A DNA stretch of 64,000 nt. Source: Terriglobales bacterium (lineage in GTDB: Bacteria; Acidobacteriota; Terriglobia; Terriglobales; Acidobacteriaceae). Below the pieces are notes generated by a model. The model made no database searches and was not told the DNA's origin. It was given only the letters and a program-made list of their open reading frames with translations. Positions within the stretch are counted from its first letter, which is position 1, and each line of letters opens with the position of its first letter. Positions 39,398 to 48,842 of the stretch are shown here, in pieces. The DNA is taken from assembly GCA_025462725.1 (NCBI GenBank), contig JAOAPE010000001.1, positions 62,001 to 126,000 of the forward strand, read 5' to 3'. Both the position numbers and the translations under genes were made by a program.

Positions 39398-42058
39398 ATG
39401 GCAATACGTTGGGACAAACTCACGATAAAAGCACAGGAAGCCATCCAGGCCGCAGGCGAGATTGCGGCTGAGCATGGCAATCCGGAAATCATGCCCTTGC
39501 ACTTGCTGGTGGCGCTGGCGCGCGACCAAGAGGGCGTGGTCGCACCGGTGTTGGCAAAGCTTGGAACCACGATGGAGGTGGTCTATTCGGCGGCGCTGCG
39601 GGAGATCGAGCGGTTGCCGAAGCTGAGTGGCTCGTCGGCGCAACCGACGTTGTCACAACAGCTTTCAAAAGTTATGGACCAGGCGTTCAAGGAAGCCGAC
39701 TACTTCAAGGACGAATACGTTTCGACCGAACATCTGTTGCTCTCAATCGCGCAAGCCAAAGGCGATCCTGCGCAGAGAATCCTTGCAGAAAACGGCGCCA
39801 CGCACGGAGCAATCCTCAAGGCCCTGACGGGAGTACGTGGATCGCAGCGGGTGACCGATCAAAATCCTGAGGCGAAGTATCAGGCCTTGGAGCGTTACGC
39901 GAAGGACCTGACAGAACTGGCGCGGCGCGGCAAGTTGGATCCGGTGATCGGGCGCAATGACGAGATACGGCGCGTGATACAGGTGCTGTCTCGCAGGACG
40001 AAGAACAATCCGGTGCTGATCGGCGAGCCGGGTGTGGGTAAGACGGCCATCGTGGAAGGCTTGGCGCAGCGAATCATCTCCGGTGATGTGCCGGAGGTGC
40101 TGAAGAACAAGCGGCTGATATCGCTCGATCTGGGTGCGATGTTGGCGGGAGCGAAGTTTCGCGGCGAGTTTGAAGACCGCTTGAAAGCTGTTTTGAAAGA
40201 GATTGAGGAATCCGCAGGCGAAATCGTTCTGTTTATTGACGAGTTGCACACCCTGGTGGGAGCAGGCGCTGCGGAGGGCGCGATTGACGCTTCGAACATG
40301 CTGAAGCCGGCGCTGGCGCGCGGTGAATTGCGGGCAATCGGCGCGACGACGTTGAATGAGTATCGCAAGTACATTGAGAAGGACGCGGCACTGGAACGCA
40401 GGTTCCAGATCGTGATGGTGGGCGAACCGACGACGGAGGACACCATCGCCATTCTGCGCGGGCTGAAAGAAAAGTACGAAGTGCATCATGGAGTGCGCAT
40501 CAAGGATGCGGCGATAGTGGCGGCGGCGACGCTGTCCGCACGATACATTGCCGACCGTTTTCTTCCCGACAAGGCGATCGATCTTGTGGATGAAGCGGCG
40601 GCTTCGTTGCGAATCCAGATCGATTCAATGCCGACGGAGATCGATCAACTGGAGCGCAGAGCGACGCAGCTTGAGATCGAGCGTCAGGTGTTGAAGAAGG
40701 AGACGGACCCGAACTCGCGTGAAAGGCTGGCTATCGTAGAGCGCGAGCTTGCGGAATTGCGTGAGCAGGCGAACACGCTGAAGCTGCGCTGGCGGCAGGA
40801 GAAGGAAGGGATAACGCGTATCCGCGAGTTGAAGGAGCGGATCGAGCAGTTGAAGCTTGAAGAGCAGACGGCGGAGCGTGAAGGCAATCTGCAACGCGTG
40901 GCGGAAATCCGCTACGGATTATTGCGGCAGGCGGAGGCGGAACTCGCAAAGCTGAGCAGCCAGGCTGATGGCGAACAGTCACGCATGCTGAAGGAAGAAG
41001 TGGATGAAGAGGATATTGCGACGATCGTTTCAAAGTGGACGGGGATCCCGGTCTCGAGAATGCTCGAAGGCGAAGTGCGGAAGCTGATCGAGATGGAAGA
41101 CCGGCTCCGGCAGCGTGTGGTCGGGCAGGATGTGGCGATACAGCGGGTGTCAAACGCAATCAGGCGTTCGCGCGCGGGATTGAGCGATCCGCGAAGGCCG
41201 ATCGGCTCATTCATCTTCCTGGGCCCGACGGGAGTGGGAAAGACGGAACTGGCGCGGGCGCTGGCGGAATTTATGTTCGACGATGAACACGCGATGATAC
41301 GCATCGACATGTCTGAATACATGGAGAAGCATGCGGTGGCGCGGCTGATCGGCGCGCCTCCGGGATATGTGGGCTATGACGAGGGTGGGCAGTTGACGGA
41401 GGCGGTGCGTCGGCGTCCGTACTCGGTGTTGTTGTTCGACGAGATCGAAAAGGCGCACGGTGATGTGTTCAACATCATGCTGCAGATACTTGATGACGGC
41501 CGACTGACGGACTCAAAGGGCCGGACGGTGGACTTCAAGAACACGGTGATCATCATGACGTCAAACCTGGGGTCGGCGTTCCTGAACAGCGAAGGGCTGC
41601 GGTCTCCGGAAGAGTTCGATGCTGCGCAAGCGCAGGTGATGACGGCACTGCAAGCGCATTTCAAACCAGAGTTCCTGAACCGCATCGACGACATTGTGAT
41701 CTTCAGACCATTGGGCGAAGAGGAGCTCACGCACATCATTGACCTGCGATTGGAAGACCTGCGGCGCATTCTTGCGGAGCGAAAGATTTCAATCGAGCTC
41801 ACGCCGGCGGCACGAGAGTTGCTGTTCGTGATGGGATATGACAGGGCGTATGGCGCTCGTCCGTTGAAGCGCGCGATTCAGCGGTTGATGCAAGATCCGC
41901 TAGCGTTAAAGTTGCTTGATGGGGAAGTTAAGCCCGGCGACCATCTGATCGTGGATGGGAATCTGGAGACACAACAGATGATTTTCCAAGCGGTGCCTGA
42001 GAGAAAAGAGCCTGCGGCCGAGGTGGAGACGGCAGGCGGGAAGCGAAGGAGCGCGTAA
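39398..42058 (+). CDS. clpB: ATP-dependent chaperone ClpB
   Basis: Hexameric Hsp100 disaggregase, 886 residues. The N-terminal Clp domain covers residues 1-145; AAA+ module 1 has Walker A GEPGVGKT near residue 209 and Walker [13 protein letters not shown]; the long coiled-coil middle domain is at about 405-525 ([17 protein letters not shown]); AAA+ module 2 has GPTGVGKT near 609 and [12 protein letters not shown]. The middle domain separates ClpB from ClpA/ClpC. It works with DnaK and, here, presumably with the upstream Hsp20. Both ATPase sites look intact. Confidence 0.97.
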   Translation: MAIRWDKLTIKAQEAIQAAGEIAAEHGNPEIMPLHLLVALARDQEGVVAPVLAKLGTTMEVVYSAALREIERLPKLSGSSAQPTLSQQLSKVMDQAFKEADYFKDEYVSTEHLLLSIAQAKGDPAQRILAENGATHGAILKALTGVRGSQRVTDQNPEAKYQALERYAKDLTELARRGKLDPVIGRNDEIRRVIQVLSRRTKNNPVLIGEPGVGKTAIVEGLAQRIISGDVPEVLKNKRLISLDLGAMLAGAKFRGEFEDRLKAVLKEIEESAGEIVLFIDELHTLVGAGAAEGAIDASNMLKPALARGELRAIGATTLNEYRKYIEKDAALERRFQIVMVGEPTTEDTIAILRGLKEKYEVHHGVRIKDAAIVAAATLSARYIADRFLPDKAIDLVDEAAASLRIQIDSMPTEIDQLERRATQLEIERQVLKKETDPNSRERLAIVERELAELREQANTLKLRWRQEKEGITRIRELKERIEQLKLEEQTAEREGNLQRVAEIRYGLLRQAEAELAKLSSQADGEQSRMLKEEVDEEDIATIVSKWTGIPVSRMLEGEVRKLIEMEDRLRQRVVGQDVAIQRVSNAIRRSRAGLSDPRRPIGSFIFLGPTGVGKTELARALAEFMFDDEHAMIRIDMSEYMEKHAVARLIGAPPGYVGYDEGGQLTEAVRRRPYSVLLFDEIEKAHGDVFNIMLQILDDGRLTDSKGRTVDFKNTVIIMTSNLGSAFLNSEGLRSPEEFDAAQAQVMTALQAHFKPEFLNRIDDIVIFRPLGEEELTHIIDLRLEDLRRILAERKISIELTPAARELLFVMGYDRAYGARPLKRAIQRLMQDPLALKLLDGEVKPGDHLIVDGNLETQQMIFQAVPERKEPAAEVETAGGKRRSA

Positions 42059-42067
42059 TAGGAGTGC

Positions 42068-42083
42068 GGGGGCTAAAGCCCCC
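42068..42083. repeat. Small GGGGGC-TAAA-GCCCCC hairpin
   Basis: A perfect 6-bp hairpin between the convergent clpB and bamD genes. It has no T-run. The same GGCTAAAGCC-type palindrome appears in other intergenic regions here (near 10440), so it may be a repeat that also helps end transcription. Confidence 0.5.
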
Positions 42084-42119
42084 ATAAAGAAATCAAAGCA
42101 TAGCTTGCCGCACGGCTGT

Positions 42120-43454
42120 TTAGAAGGGGATCAGTTTTCTGATTCCCTTCTTCTTTTTCTGCTTGCTGCTTGACTCCTGATCTTTGGTGTCTTTCGAATC
42201 CTTGGCATCTTTCGAGTCTTTTTGAGCAGTTGAACTCGAGGACGAATCGTTGGTTGCGGCAGCGTCGGTCTTTGCCGCACCTTCGGCGGTCACGTCATTC
42301 ACTTGAGTCGGAGGTGGCGCAGTGCCAGCATCCGATCGCGGAACGGGGTCACTCTGTTTCGAACCATTGGACTTGATGATCTCGCCTGAGGCCTTGCCAT
42401 TGATGTCCTTGGTGGCTGCGTCTGAGACTTGCTTCATGACTTCCTGAGCGTTGGTAGGCTTGGCGTCTTCCATGATGGGTTCAACACCTTGCACAGCCTG
42501 CGCCATGTCAGGACGCTTGTGCAGGTTGCCCATTATGCGGCCCATGCGGCCTGTCTGTCCGCGACTGGCTTCTTCGGCCTTGTTCTGCGCCAGAGCTTCA
42601 GGAGTTGGAGTAGGTACGGGGCGGTTCAATGCTTTCAAGCGCGATTTGGCGTCTTCGAAGCGTTCCATTGCGGGGTATCTGGTGACGATTTTGGCATAGC
42701 TCTCTGCGGCGCGATTGGTGAGATCGTTCAAGATGTTGGATTTCGCGACCTCGCCAAAATTCGCCTTGCGTATGTTGTTCAGCTCGGCTTCATAAGCCTG
42801 GCCGAGGGTGTAAAGAGCTTCGTCCGCCTGACTGTAGAACGGGTAAGAGTCCGTCAGGGAGCGTAGTCGCGCAATTGAGGCCGGATACGACTGGCGAATG
42901 AAATAGAACTTGCCGATACGGAATTCTCGTTCCGCTAACACTTCCTGCACTTGCAAGAGTTTCTGTTTGGCTTCTGGAACGAGTTTGCTGTCAGGGTATT
43001 GCTGGATCAACTGACGGTATTCATCTTCCGCACGCTTGGCATGCGTGTAATCGCGGTCCGGCTTTTCCATCTGCCGGTAGTGGATGCCGGCGACCTTCAA
43101 CTGAGCTTCAGCGGCTTCTGGCATGTTGGGGAAGAAGGTCTGGAAATCCTTGTATTCGGCTTCTGCCTGTTGCAACGCAGCGGAGGTGTTTTCCGCGTAC
43201 CAGGAGTCACCGACTGCTAATTTGGCGCGGGCTATGTACTCGGAATCAGGATAGGTGTTGATGAGGGTCTGCAGAGTAATGCGTCCTTGATCGAACCTGT
43301 TGTGCTGAATGTCATTCATGGCGCGGTCAAAGAGGACTTTGTCCGGCTGCTTGGAGTCGATCTGTGCGATGGGATTGACTGTCTTGTTCTTGCGACAGCC
43401 ACCGGCCAAAGCAACAACAGCGATCAATAAAACGAGGGTTGTACGACGAAACAT
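42120..43454 (-). CDS. bamD: Outer-membrane assembly lipoprotein BamD with long tail
   Basis: Lipoprotein of the BAM complex that folds beta-barrel proteins into the outer membrane. A signal peptide ends in the lipobox LAGGC (Cys near residue 20). TPR-like units follow over residues 35-280 (RFDQGRITLQTLINTYPDS, AEAEYKDFQTFFPNMPEA, AEDEYRQLIQQYPDSKLVPE). The remaining 160 residues form a low-complexity, Ser/Thr/Lys/Asp-rich tail ending in a basic patch; BamD of other phyla normally ends near 250-300 residues. The tail may reach peptidoglycan or partners, but that is speculation. Rpe lies 16 bases upstream on the same strand. Confidence 0.85.
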   Translation of the reverse strand: MFRRTTLVLLIAVVALAGGCRKNKTVNPIAQIDSKQPDKVLFDRAMNDIQHNRFDQGRITLQTLINTYPDSEYIARAKLAVGDSWYAENTSAALQQAEAEYKDFQTFFPNMPEAAEAQLKVAGIHYRQMEKPDRDYTHAKRAEDEYRQLIQQYPDSKLVPEAKQKLLQVQEVLAEREFRIGKFYFIRQSYPASIARLRSLTDSYPFYSQADEALYTLGQAYEAELNNIRKANFGEVAKSNILNDLTNRAAESYAKIVTRYPAMERFEDAKSRLKALNRPVPTPTPEALAQNKAEEASRGQTGRMGRIMGNLHKRPDMAQAVQGVEPIMEDAKPTNAQEVMKQVSDAATKDINGKASGEIIKSNGSKQSDPVPRSDAGTAPPPTQVNDVTAEGAAKTDAAATNDSSSSSTAQKDSKDAKDSKDTKDQESSSKQKKKKGIRKLIPF

Positions 43455-43470
43455 TAGCTACCCCAAATTC

Positions 43471-44166
43471 CTAAACTTGCACCAAATTTGCTTCGCGCCC
43501 TTTTTTCAGCAGGCGCTCAGTGTTGATCTTGATATCGCCAGCGCCAAAGATGGCATTGCCGGCGACCAGAACTTCTGCCCCGGCGCGGACGATGTCGGCG
43601 ACGTTTTCCAGCGATACGCCACCATCGACTTCAATCTTAAAGCCAGTGCGGATCGTCGACTTGATTGCCGCCAGCTTGCGAATCTTCTCCAGGCAGGAGG
43701 GGATGAATTTCTGTCCTCCAAAGCCGGGGTTCACGGTCATTACCAGCACGTAATCCACGATGTCGAGCACTTCCGTCAGAGTCCCAATGGGAGTTGCCGG
43801 ATTTATCACTACCCCTGCCTTAACCCCGTGACTCTTGATGAGTTGCAGAGTGCGGTTAAGGTGAGTGCAGGCTTCTTGATGCACCGAGATCCAGTCAGCG
43901 CCAGCGTCGGCGAAGGCGGGAATGTACTGGTCAGGGTTCTCGATCATGAGATGACAATCGAGAGCCACATCCGTACTTACGGCCTTACGCAACGATGCGA
44001 CCACGGGCGGCCCGACTGTGATGTTAGGAACAAAATGGCCGTCCATAACGTCGACGTGCAAGAGGCTGGCGCCACCTTCGATAGCTTCCTTGACGCTGGC
44101 TGCAAGACGAGCAAAGTCAGCGGAGAGGATGGAAGGCGCGATTTGAATCACATGGTTTTCAGGCAA
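43471..44166 (-). CDS. rpe: Ribulose-phosphate 3-epimerase
   Basis: Interconverts ribulose 5-phosphate and xylulose 5-phosphate in the pentose phosphate pathway. The TIM-barrel protein has 231 residues with IAPSILSADFARLAASV, the metal-binding LLHVDVMDGHFVPNITVGPP and the phosphate-binding VLVMTVNPGFGGQKFIPS, and the late IEVDGGVSLENV and ADVLVAGNAIF-like motifs. Active-site Asp residues and metal His are intact. It precedes bamD by 16 bases on the same strand and the pair is probably one operon. Confidence 0.95.
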   Translation of the reverse strand: MPENHVIQIAPSILSADFARLAASVKEAIEGGASLLHVDVMDGHFVPNITVGPPVVASLRKAVSTDVALDCHLMIENPDQYIPAFADAGADWISVHQEACTHLNRTLQLIKSHGVKAGVVINPATPIGTLTEVLDIVDYVLVMTVNPGFGGQKFIPSCLEKIRKLAAIKSTIRTGFKIEVDGGVSLENVADIVRAGAEVLVAGNAIFGAGDIKINTERLLKKGREANLVQV

Positions 44167-44272
44167 AAAGAGGGCCTTCTACTTGCGTCTAAACAGCCGA
44201 GAATTACTGAAAATTGTAGCATGGGGAGAGCGGGCTGGGGCGTGGATTAGGGCTGTTTTGCTTGCCTCTTGG

Positions 44273-45928
44273 CTATTTGCTTCCTGGGTCAGGAGACAGG
44301 TCCAAAACAGTTGATACTGTCCCGATCTTTTGCGAGAGATTGTCGCGCACGAGGACGCGAAGTACGTAGCGGCCGGGAGCGAAAATCATGCTCCTGTGAT
44401 ACGAGAATCCGCTGGTGGCGAATTTCTCCTGCTGCTGCGGAGAGAGTTTTAGGCGAATGTGCTCCGGAACTACTTCGCCGCCCTTCCGGTTTATTGCACG
44501 TATTGAGGCGAGCATATCCAGATCCAGCTTTTTGCTTTCAGGTTCAAGCAGCACGCCGCCAACGGGTGACGAAAGAGCAAGCTCAATCTGCGTGTTTTCT
44601 CCTTGCCGCGTTTTCTTTGACCATTGCAGACGAAGCGGAACGGAGGTGTAGTCGACAGGAGAAGCAAGCGCTACGGAAGCAGTATCGATTCTGTGGATAG
44701 ACGGCTGCGCAGACTGCCTCTTGCTTTCGTCATGTGCCAGGACTTTCAGTGATATGACTTTGTCAGCAGACGGCGGGATCACCATGAAACCGTTCCTAGT
44801 TCGTATCGAGTATTTCTGTTCCGCTCCTTTAACCTTCAGTTGATGCCACCCAGGATGCGCTTCGGGGGCCAGATAGAACCCGAGCAAGTAATAGTGCTTA
44901 GCGTCATCATCGATTCGCTTGATACACCGGTCAGGTAAATCGGTGCAATTCTGGCCGCCAGTCTTTTGCGCCACTCTTAGCATGGAACTCTGGTCTGACT
45001 GCGGTTCGTCAAGTACATAGCTAAACAGACTATTGAACCTGGGTCCTGCAAAGGAGCCACTGAAATTGGTTGCTGGCTGTCCCTCGGTCGTGGGCCAAAC
45101 CTCGCGCGAATCCCAAACAGGATTCTTTACGCCGTTCATATCGATGGGATAGACAGCTACATTGGCGTCACTCATCGCCTTCCACGCCTGCTCTGAATGT
45201 TCGGCCATTTGAAAACTGCGCAGGACGACAATCGCGGAGAGCATGGAATTGAAGCTGGGTGCCTCCATAAAGTTTGTGGAGACCCAAATAAGCTTTTTTC
45301 TTCCGGCGATGCCGCGATACGCCTGCGCCAGGGTTGTGATGGGGTCCAGCAGGGACTTTGGCTGCAATCTGATACGGTCAAAGTCGGCAAAGTTTTGCGC
45401 ACGCGTTGCTTCGGGCAAAGCCGCAGGGGGCGGATTTTTGGAAATCCAGGAATCTACGACGCGGGTCAAGTCGTCTGGAGAAGAACTGAAGGAGTGAATC
45501 TGCTGTAAGCCGGAGTAGGTCAGCAGCAATACAGCAACTGGTGTGCGCGCTTGAGCAAAATACTTGCACATGTCCCGGATGTAACTATGGATCTTCGCGT
45601 TGACCAATGCATCATTTCTGAGATCAAGCACCAGAATCACCACGTCGCCTTGGGTTTTTGGCGCATAGTTCTGAACGGTATTGGCGGACAGGGGAAGTTC
45701 CTGATGAACCACTGCGGCCTGATCTACCTCTTCAAAAACCGCAATGTTTTCTGGCTTGCCGTCGTGCAAGAGGACAAAGTCCTTTTTGCTCAGCCCGCGT
45801 ATTAGCTGTCCATGGGTTGTAACGACTGCCGGGACTAAGACGAGTTCAGACCTGCTTGTAAATGTTGGCGAATCCTGCGTTGCAGCAGAAACCGAGAAAA
45901 GCAGCACGCACAATAGGGTCCGGCACAT
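44273..45928 (-). CDS. VWFA-related acidobacterial secreted protein
   Basis: A 551-residue protein started at ATG 45928 (MCRTLLCVLLFSVSAATQ), which has GGGAG six bases upstream and yields a signal peptide; a longer frame would not. The mature part opens FTSRSELVLVPAVVTTHGQL and KDFVLLHDGKPENIAVFEE, the pattern of the acidobacterial VWFA-related family. The MIDAS position reads LVLDLRNDALVNAKI, so the usual DxSxS is not intact. The C-terminal region is beta-rich (LRVLVRDNLSQKIGTV). Function unknown; the family is expanded in Acidobacteriota and is a useful taxonomic hint. Confidence 0.85.
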   Translation of the reverse strand: MCRTLLCVLLFSVSAATQDSPTFTSRSELVLVPAVVTTHGQLIRGLSKKDFVLLHDGKPENIAVFEEVDQAAVVHQELPLSANTVQNYAPKTQGDVVILVLDLRNDALVNAKIHSYIRDMCKYFAQARTPVAVLLLTYSGLQQIHSFSSSPDDLTRVVDSWISKNPPPAALPEATRAQNFADFDRIRLQPKSLLDPITTLAQAYRGIAGRKKLIWVSTNFMEAPSFNSMLSAIVVLRSFQMAEHSEQAWKAMSDANVAVYPIDMNGVKNPVWDSREVWPTTEGQPATNFSGSFAGPRFNSLFSYVLDEPQSDQSSMLRVAQKTGGQNCTDLPDRCIKRIDDDAKHYYLLGFYLAPEAHPGWHQLKVKGAEQKYSIRTRNGFMVIPPSADKVISLKVLAHDESKRQSAQPSIHRIDTASVALASPVDYTSVPLRLQWSKKTRQGENTQIELALSSPVGGVLLEPESKKLDLDMLASIRAINRKGGEVVPEHIRLKLSPQQQEKFATSGFSYHRSMIFAPGRYVLRVLVRDNLSQKIGTVSTVLDLSPDPGSK

Positions 45929-46080
45929 AGGAAACTCCCGGCAAGGCTGGTTTGCTCCCCATGATACAGACCTGCTCGACTGACAACTCTGAAAATTGGA
46001 AATTTCCTGAATTCGTAAATTGGGCCGGGACCGCATTCTGCGATTGCAACACCGGCTGCTTACATTCCATCTAACGGCGA

Positions 46081-46500
46081 GTGATCAGTGTACGCACAAT
46101 CCGCAAGTTCTTGGCCCTCACGTCGCTTATGGTGTTTGTAAGTGTTGCCGGGGTGGCGCTACCGATCAAGCCGAAACTTTCCGACATCATCAAGGAAGCG
46201 CAGAAGCCGCAAGTGCACTATCCGCCGGCGCGGGCGGGATGGAATGGGCCGGAGGAGAAGTCGGCGGTGGGACATCCGAATGCGGTGTATGACCAGATGC
46301 GGTATGCGATGTCAGCCGAGGCAGCGCGAGCGCATCTTGTTCAGGCGGCGACGCCGGATTGGCGTGTGCTGGTGCTGTTGGCCACGGTCGTCCTGTTCTG
46401 GCGATACAAGCTGGAGCGCGGTTTGCGCAGCGGAGTCCGACATAAGAACAACGTGATCACGATGCCGAGTCCCTCGGTCACAGCGGAACGAGCCGCGTAA
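46081..46500 (+). CDS. Small protein with signal-anchor and one TM segment
   Basis: A 139-residue protein from GTG 46081. Residues 7-27 are a signal peptide or anchor (FLALTSLMVFVSVAGVAL) and about residues 97-107 form a second hydrophobic segment (RVLVLLATVVLFW), followed by basic residues. The stretch between is hydrophilic (PQVHYPPARAGWNGPEEKSA). I do not recognise a family. It is divergent from the VWFA gene and 105 bases from the pseudo-receiver gene. Confidence 0.6.
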   Translation: MISVRTIRKFLALTSLMVFVSVAGVALPIKPKLSDIIKEAQKPQVHYPPARAGWNGPEEKSAVGHPNAVYDQMRYAMSAEAARAHLVQAATPDWRVLVLLATVVLFWRYKLERGLRSGVRHKNNVITMPSPSVTAERAA

Positions 46501-46605
46501 GTTCGCGCGTGACTCGCTACTACGATTGAATTAGAGTGAATCCGCGCTAAGTGTTAATCTTAGCTGCATTCAAACCCCTGCTAAGTGCGCGAGAGGTGTA
46601 AGAAA

Positions 46606-46968
46606 GTGCCTCGAATACTGTCAATCTACTACGACAGCAGTACTGGACCATCGCGCGACGAGATACTGACCAAGGTAGGCTACGAAGTCAGTTCAGCTAC
46701 GAATCCATCTCAGGCATTCGATCTGCTGGACCAGGGCGAATTCGCCATGGTGATCATTGGGCAATCAATCCCCACCGCGGAACGCCGATTGCTTTTCCTG
46801 GAGATAAACCGCAAGTGGGGAACGCCAGTGATGCTGGTGGATTCGGGAGGAGAGCCTGATCCGCTAATCCGCGCACGTGCACATGTGAGCGATACAGCCA
46901 CCCCAGAGCAGATAGTGGCAGCGGTGGCTTCCGTTGTTCCGCAGAAGAGATCGCGCCAGCCTTTGTAG
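46606..46968 (+). CDS. Pseudo-receiver domain protein
   Basis: A 120-residue CheY-fold protein. I prefer GTG 46606 (MPRILSIYYDSSTG) because AGAGG lies nine bases upstream; GTG 46585 is in frame as an alternative. The phospho-acceptor Asp expected at the end of strand 3 is absent: FAMVIIGQSIPTAERR has Gly there. The acidic pair after strand 1 reads YYDSS, with one Asp, and the Lys is also not evident. It is therefore likely a phosphorylation-independent receiver. It stops 12 bases before an ABC ATPase gene, so the two are probably co-transcribed. Confidence 0.75.
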   Translation: MPRILSIYYDSSTGPSRDEILTKVGYEVSSATNPSQAFDLLDQGEFAMVIIGQSIPTAERRLLFLEINRKWGTPVMLVDSGGEPDPLIRARAHVSDTATPEQIVAAVASVVPQKRSRQPL

Positions 46969-46980
46969 TCCTCAACCTCT

Positions 46981-47787
46981 ATGCCATTGGTGGAAATCCG
47001 AAATCTGATAAAGGTCTTCCCCGTTAGCGAAGGTGTTTTGGGAATTCCGTCGAAACGCGCGACGAAGGCGACCGAGGTGCGCGCGGTGGATGACGTGTCG
47101 CTGAGCATTGAAGCGGGCGAGACATTGGGGCTGGTTGGTGAATCAGGCTGCGGGAAGACGACACTAGGGCGAATGGTGTTGCGGCTCATCGAGCCGACAT
47201 CCGGCAGTGTTTTGTTCAACGGACAGAACGTTCTTGCAGCTAGCAGTAGTGAGATGCGCAAGCTGCGGCGCGATATGCAGATCGTCTTCCAGGACCCGTT
47301 CGGATCGCTGGATCCGAGGATGCGCGTGTTCGATATTGTGAGTGAGCCGCTGGTGATCCATGAGAAGCATTCAAAAGTTGCGCTTAGGCAGAGGGCGGCA
47401 GAGTTGATGCGAGCTGTGGGGCTGGAGGAATCAGCGCTGTTGCGGTATCCGCATGAGTTCTCCGGAGGACAGCGGCAGAGGATCGGGATTGCGCGGGCGT
47501 TGGCGCTGAAACCGAGATTCATCGTGGCTGACGAGCCGGTGTCGGCTTTGGATGTGAGCGTGGGCGCGCAAATCGTGAACCTGCTGGCAAAACTTCAGCG
47601 GGAGTTAGGGCTGACTTACCTGTTTATATCGCACTCGATGCCGATCGTGCGGTATCTCTCGACGAGGATCGCAGTGATGCGAGGCGGAAAAATCGTGGAA
47701 CTGGGAGAGACGGAGCAGGTGACAGGCAATCCGCAGCATGAATATACCAAAACGCTGTTGGCGGCTACGCCGGAGCTAGTTTTGTAA
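46981..47787 (+). CDS. ABC transporter ATPase, OppF/DppF type
   Basis: A 268-residue peptide-type ABC ATPase. Walker [11 protein letters not shown]-loop [14 protein letters not shown], signature [15 protein letters not shown], Walker B/D-loop [13 protein letters not shown] and the C-terminal peptide-transporter extension ([14 protein letters not shown]) are all present, as in the second ATPase of oligopeptide/dipeptide importers. No permease or substrate-binding protein is adjacent, so its partners lie elsewhere or it has another job. The stop is followed by a 230-base gap containing decayed repeats. Confidence 0.88.
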   Translation: MPLVEIRNLIKVFPVSEGVLGIPSKRATKATEVRAVDDVSLSIEAGETLGLVGESGCGKTTLGRMVLRLIEPTSGSVLFNGQNVLAASSSEMRKLRRDMQIVFQDPFGSLDPRMRVFDIVSEPLVIHEKHSKVALRQRAAELMRAVGLEESALLRYPHEFSGGQRQRIGIARALALKPRFIVADEPVSALDVSVGAQIVNLLAKLQRELGLTYLFISHSMPIVRYLSTRIAVMRGGKIVELGETEQVTGNPQHEYTKTLLAATPELVL

Positions 47788-47799
47788 ACCCTGCAAACC

Positions 47800-47920
47800 T
47801 TTAGCCGCAGGTAAAAGAAAGATTAAAGAAGGATTATGTAAGTGGTTCGGCAGCTTGGGAGTAGAATGCCGTTCATATTCTGTTTCACGCGAAGGAACAC
47901 TAAAGTTTCACGAAGTGTTT
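47800..47920. repeat. Decayed dispersed repeats between ABC and Yip1 genes
   Basis: A degenerate GCCGCAGGT-type unit (47802-47832) and a CACGAAGG/TTTCACGAAG-type unit (47887-47919) are recognisable. Further on, CCGTA-AG-TACGG (47998-48009) forms a small hairpin that overlaps the GGAGG ribosome binding site of the next gene. No gene in this gap. Confidence 0.5.
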
Positions 47921-48017
47921 CGTGCAACTTTTCAGAGACCTATTCGTAATCTAGGCTCGTAGCCCAAGTGCGCAGACCCCTAAGTGCGCCACCTCAACCG
48001 TAAGTACGGAGGAACAA

Positions 48018-48776
48018 ATGAGCACAGCAGTAACTCCAACGCCCGAGCAAGGCGCGCCATTGTCGCAGATAGAGCGAGTCACGAACGTGTTTTTCGCTCC
48101 AACGAAGACGTTTTCCGACATACGGAGGAGCGCAAATTGGCTGTTGCCATGGGTAGTGATGGCCCTCTTTTCTTTGGCATTCACAACCGTAGTTGCCAAA
48201 AAAGTGGGATTTGAGCAAGTATCAAAGAATCAGATGAAGCTTGCCCCCGCTTCGCGAGTAGCGCAGATCGAGGCGTTGCCTCCTGAACAGCGGGCCGGTG
48301 CCGAGCGCAACAGCGTGACGGTCACGAAAGTGATCTCGTATGGCTTCTCTATTTTTACCCTGATATGGTTGGCTATCGTCGCATTGGTCCTTTGGGGGAC
48401 GTTTAGTTTTGGTCTGGGCGCGGAGGTCAGCTACGGGCAGTCGTTGGCAATAGTGATGTTCGCAAGTGTGGTGGGAATAGTGAAAACATTGCTGGGCATT
48501 GCGGTGATCATGGCGGGATTGGATCCGGAGTCATTCATGATCCAAAACCCGGTGGGCACAAACCCTGGCTACTACTTGAGCTTCGCTGACACCCCACGGT
48601 TCCTCTATACAGTGGCCTCATCAGTGGACATTATCGTCATCTGGACGCTGATCCTAACGGGCATTGGATTTGCGTGCGTGTCGAAAGTGAAACGCGGAAC
48701 TGCAATTGTTGTGGTACTCGGGTGGTATGCATTATTCACACTTTGCAGCGCAGCACTAGGCGCAGCATTCTCGTAA
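48018..48776 (+). CDS. Yip1-family membrane protein
   Basis: A 252-residue integral membrane protein with about five hydrophobic segments after a short cytoplasmic N-terminus (IERVTNVFFAPTKTFSDIRR, the usual Yip1 opening that ends before helix 1). Helices follow near residues 42-60, 107-130, 140-165, 195-220 and 230-250. Yip1-domain proteins in bacteria have no settled function. A strong GGAGGAACAA ribosome binding site precedes ATG 48018, partly inside a small hairpin. A 28-base palindromic terminator follows and separates it from ftsH on the other strand. Confidence 0.85.
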   Translation: MSTAVTPTPEQGAPLSQIERVTNVFFAPTKTFSDIRRSANWLLPWVVMALFSLAFTTVVAKKVGFEQVSKNQMKLAPASRVAQIEALPPEQRAGAERNSVTVTKVISYGFSIFTLIWLAIVALVLWGTFSFGLGAEVSYGQSLAIVMFASVVGIVKTLLGIAVIMAGLDPESFMIQNPVGTNPGYYLSFADTPRFLYTVASSVDIIVIWTLILTGIGFACVSKVKRGTAIVVVLGWYALFTLCSAALGAAFS

Positions 48777-48794
48777 AAGACTGCATAAGCAAGA

Positions 48795-48828
48795 AAATGG
48801 CGACGCATATGCGTCGCCATTTCTTTTG
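48795..48828. terminator. Bidirectional terminator, 28-bp perfect palindrome
   Basis: AAATGGCGACGCAT (48795-48808) is followed directly by its exact complement to 48822, with CTTTT on the + side and a run of A upstream on the other. It can end transcripts of both the Yip1 gene and ftsH, which converge here. Confidence 0.85.
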
Positions 48829-48842
48829 GCGTAAATGTTTAC

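Noticed and set aside
43309-44250. 313-aa plus-strand frame opposite rpe and bamD
   Set aside because: The minus strand carries intact Rpe and the BamD lipobox; the plus frame has no recognisable motif.
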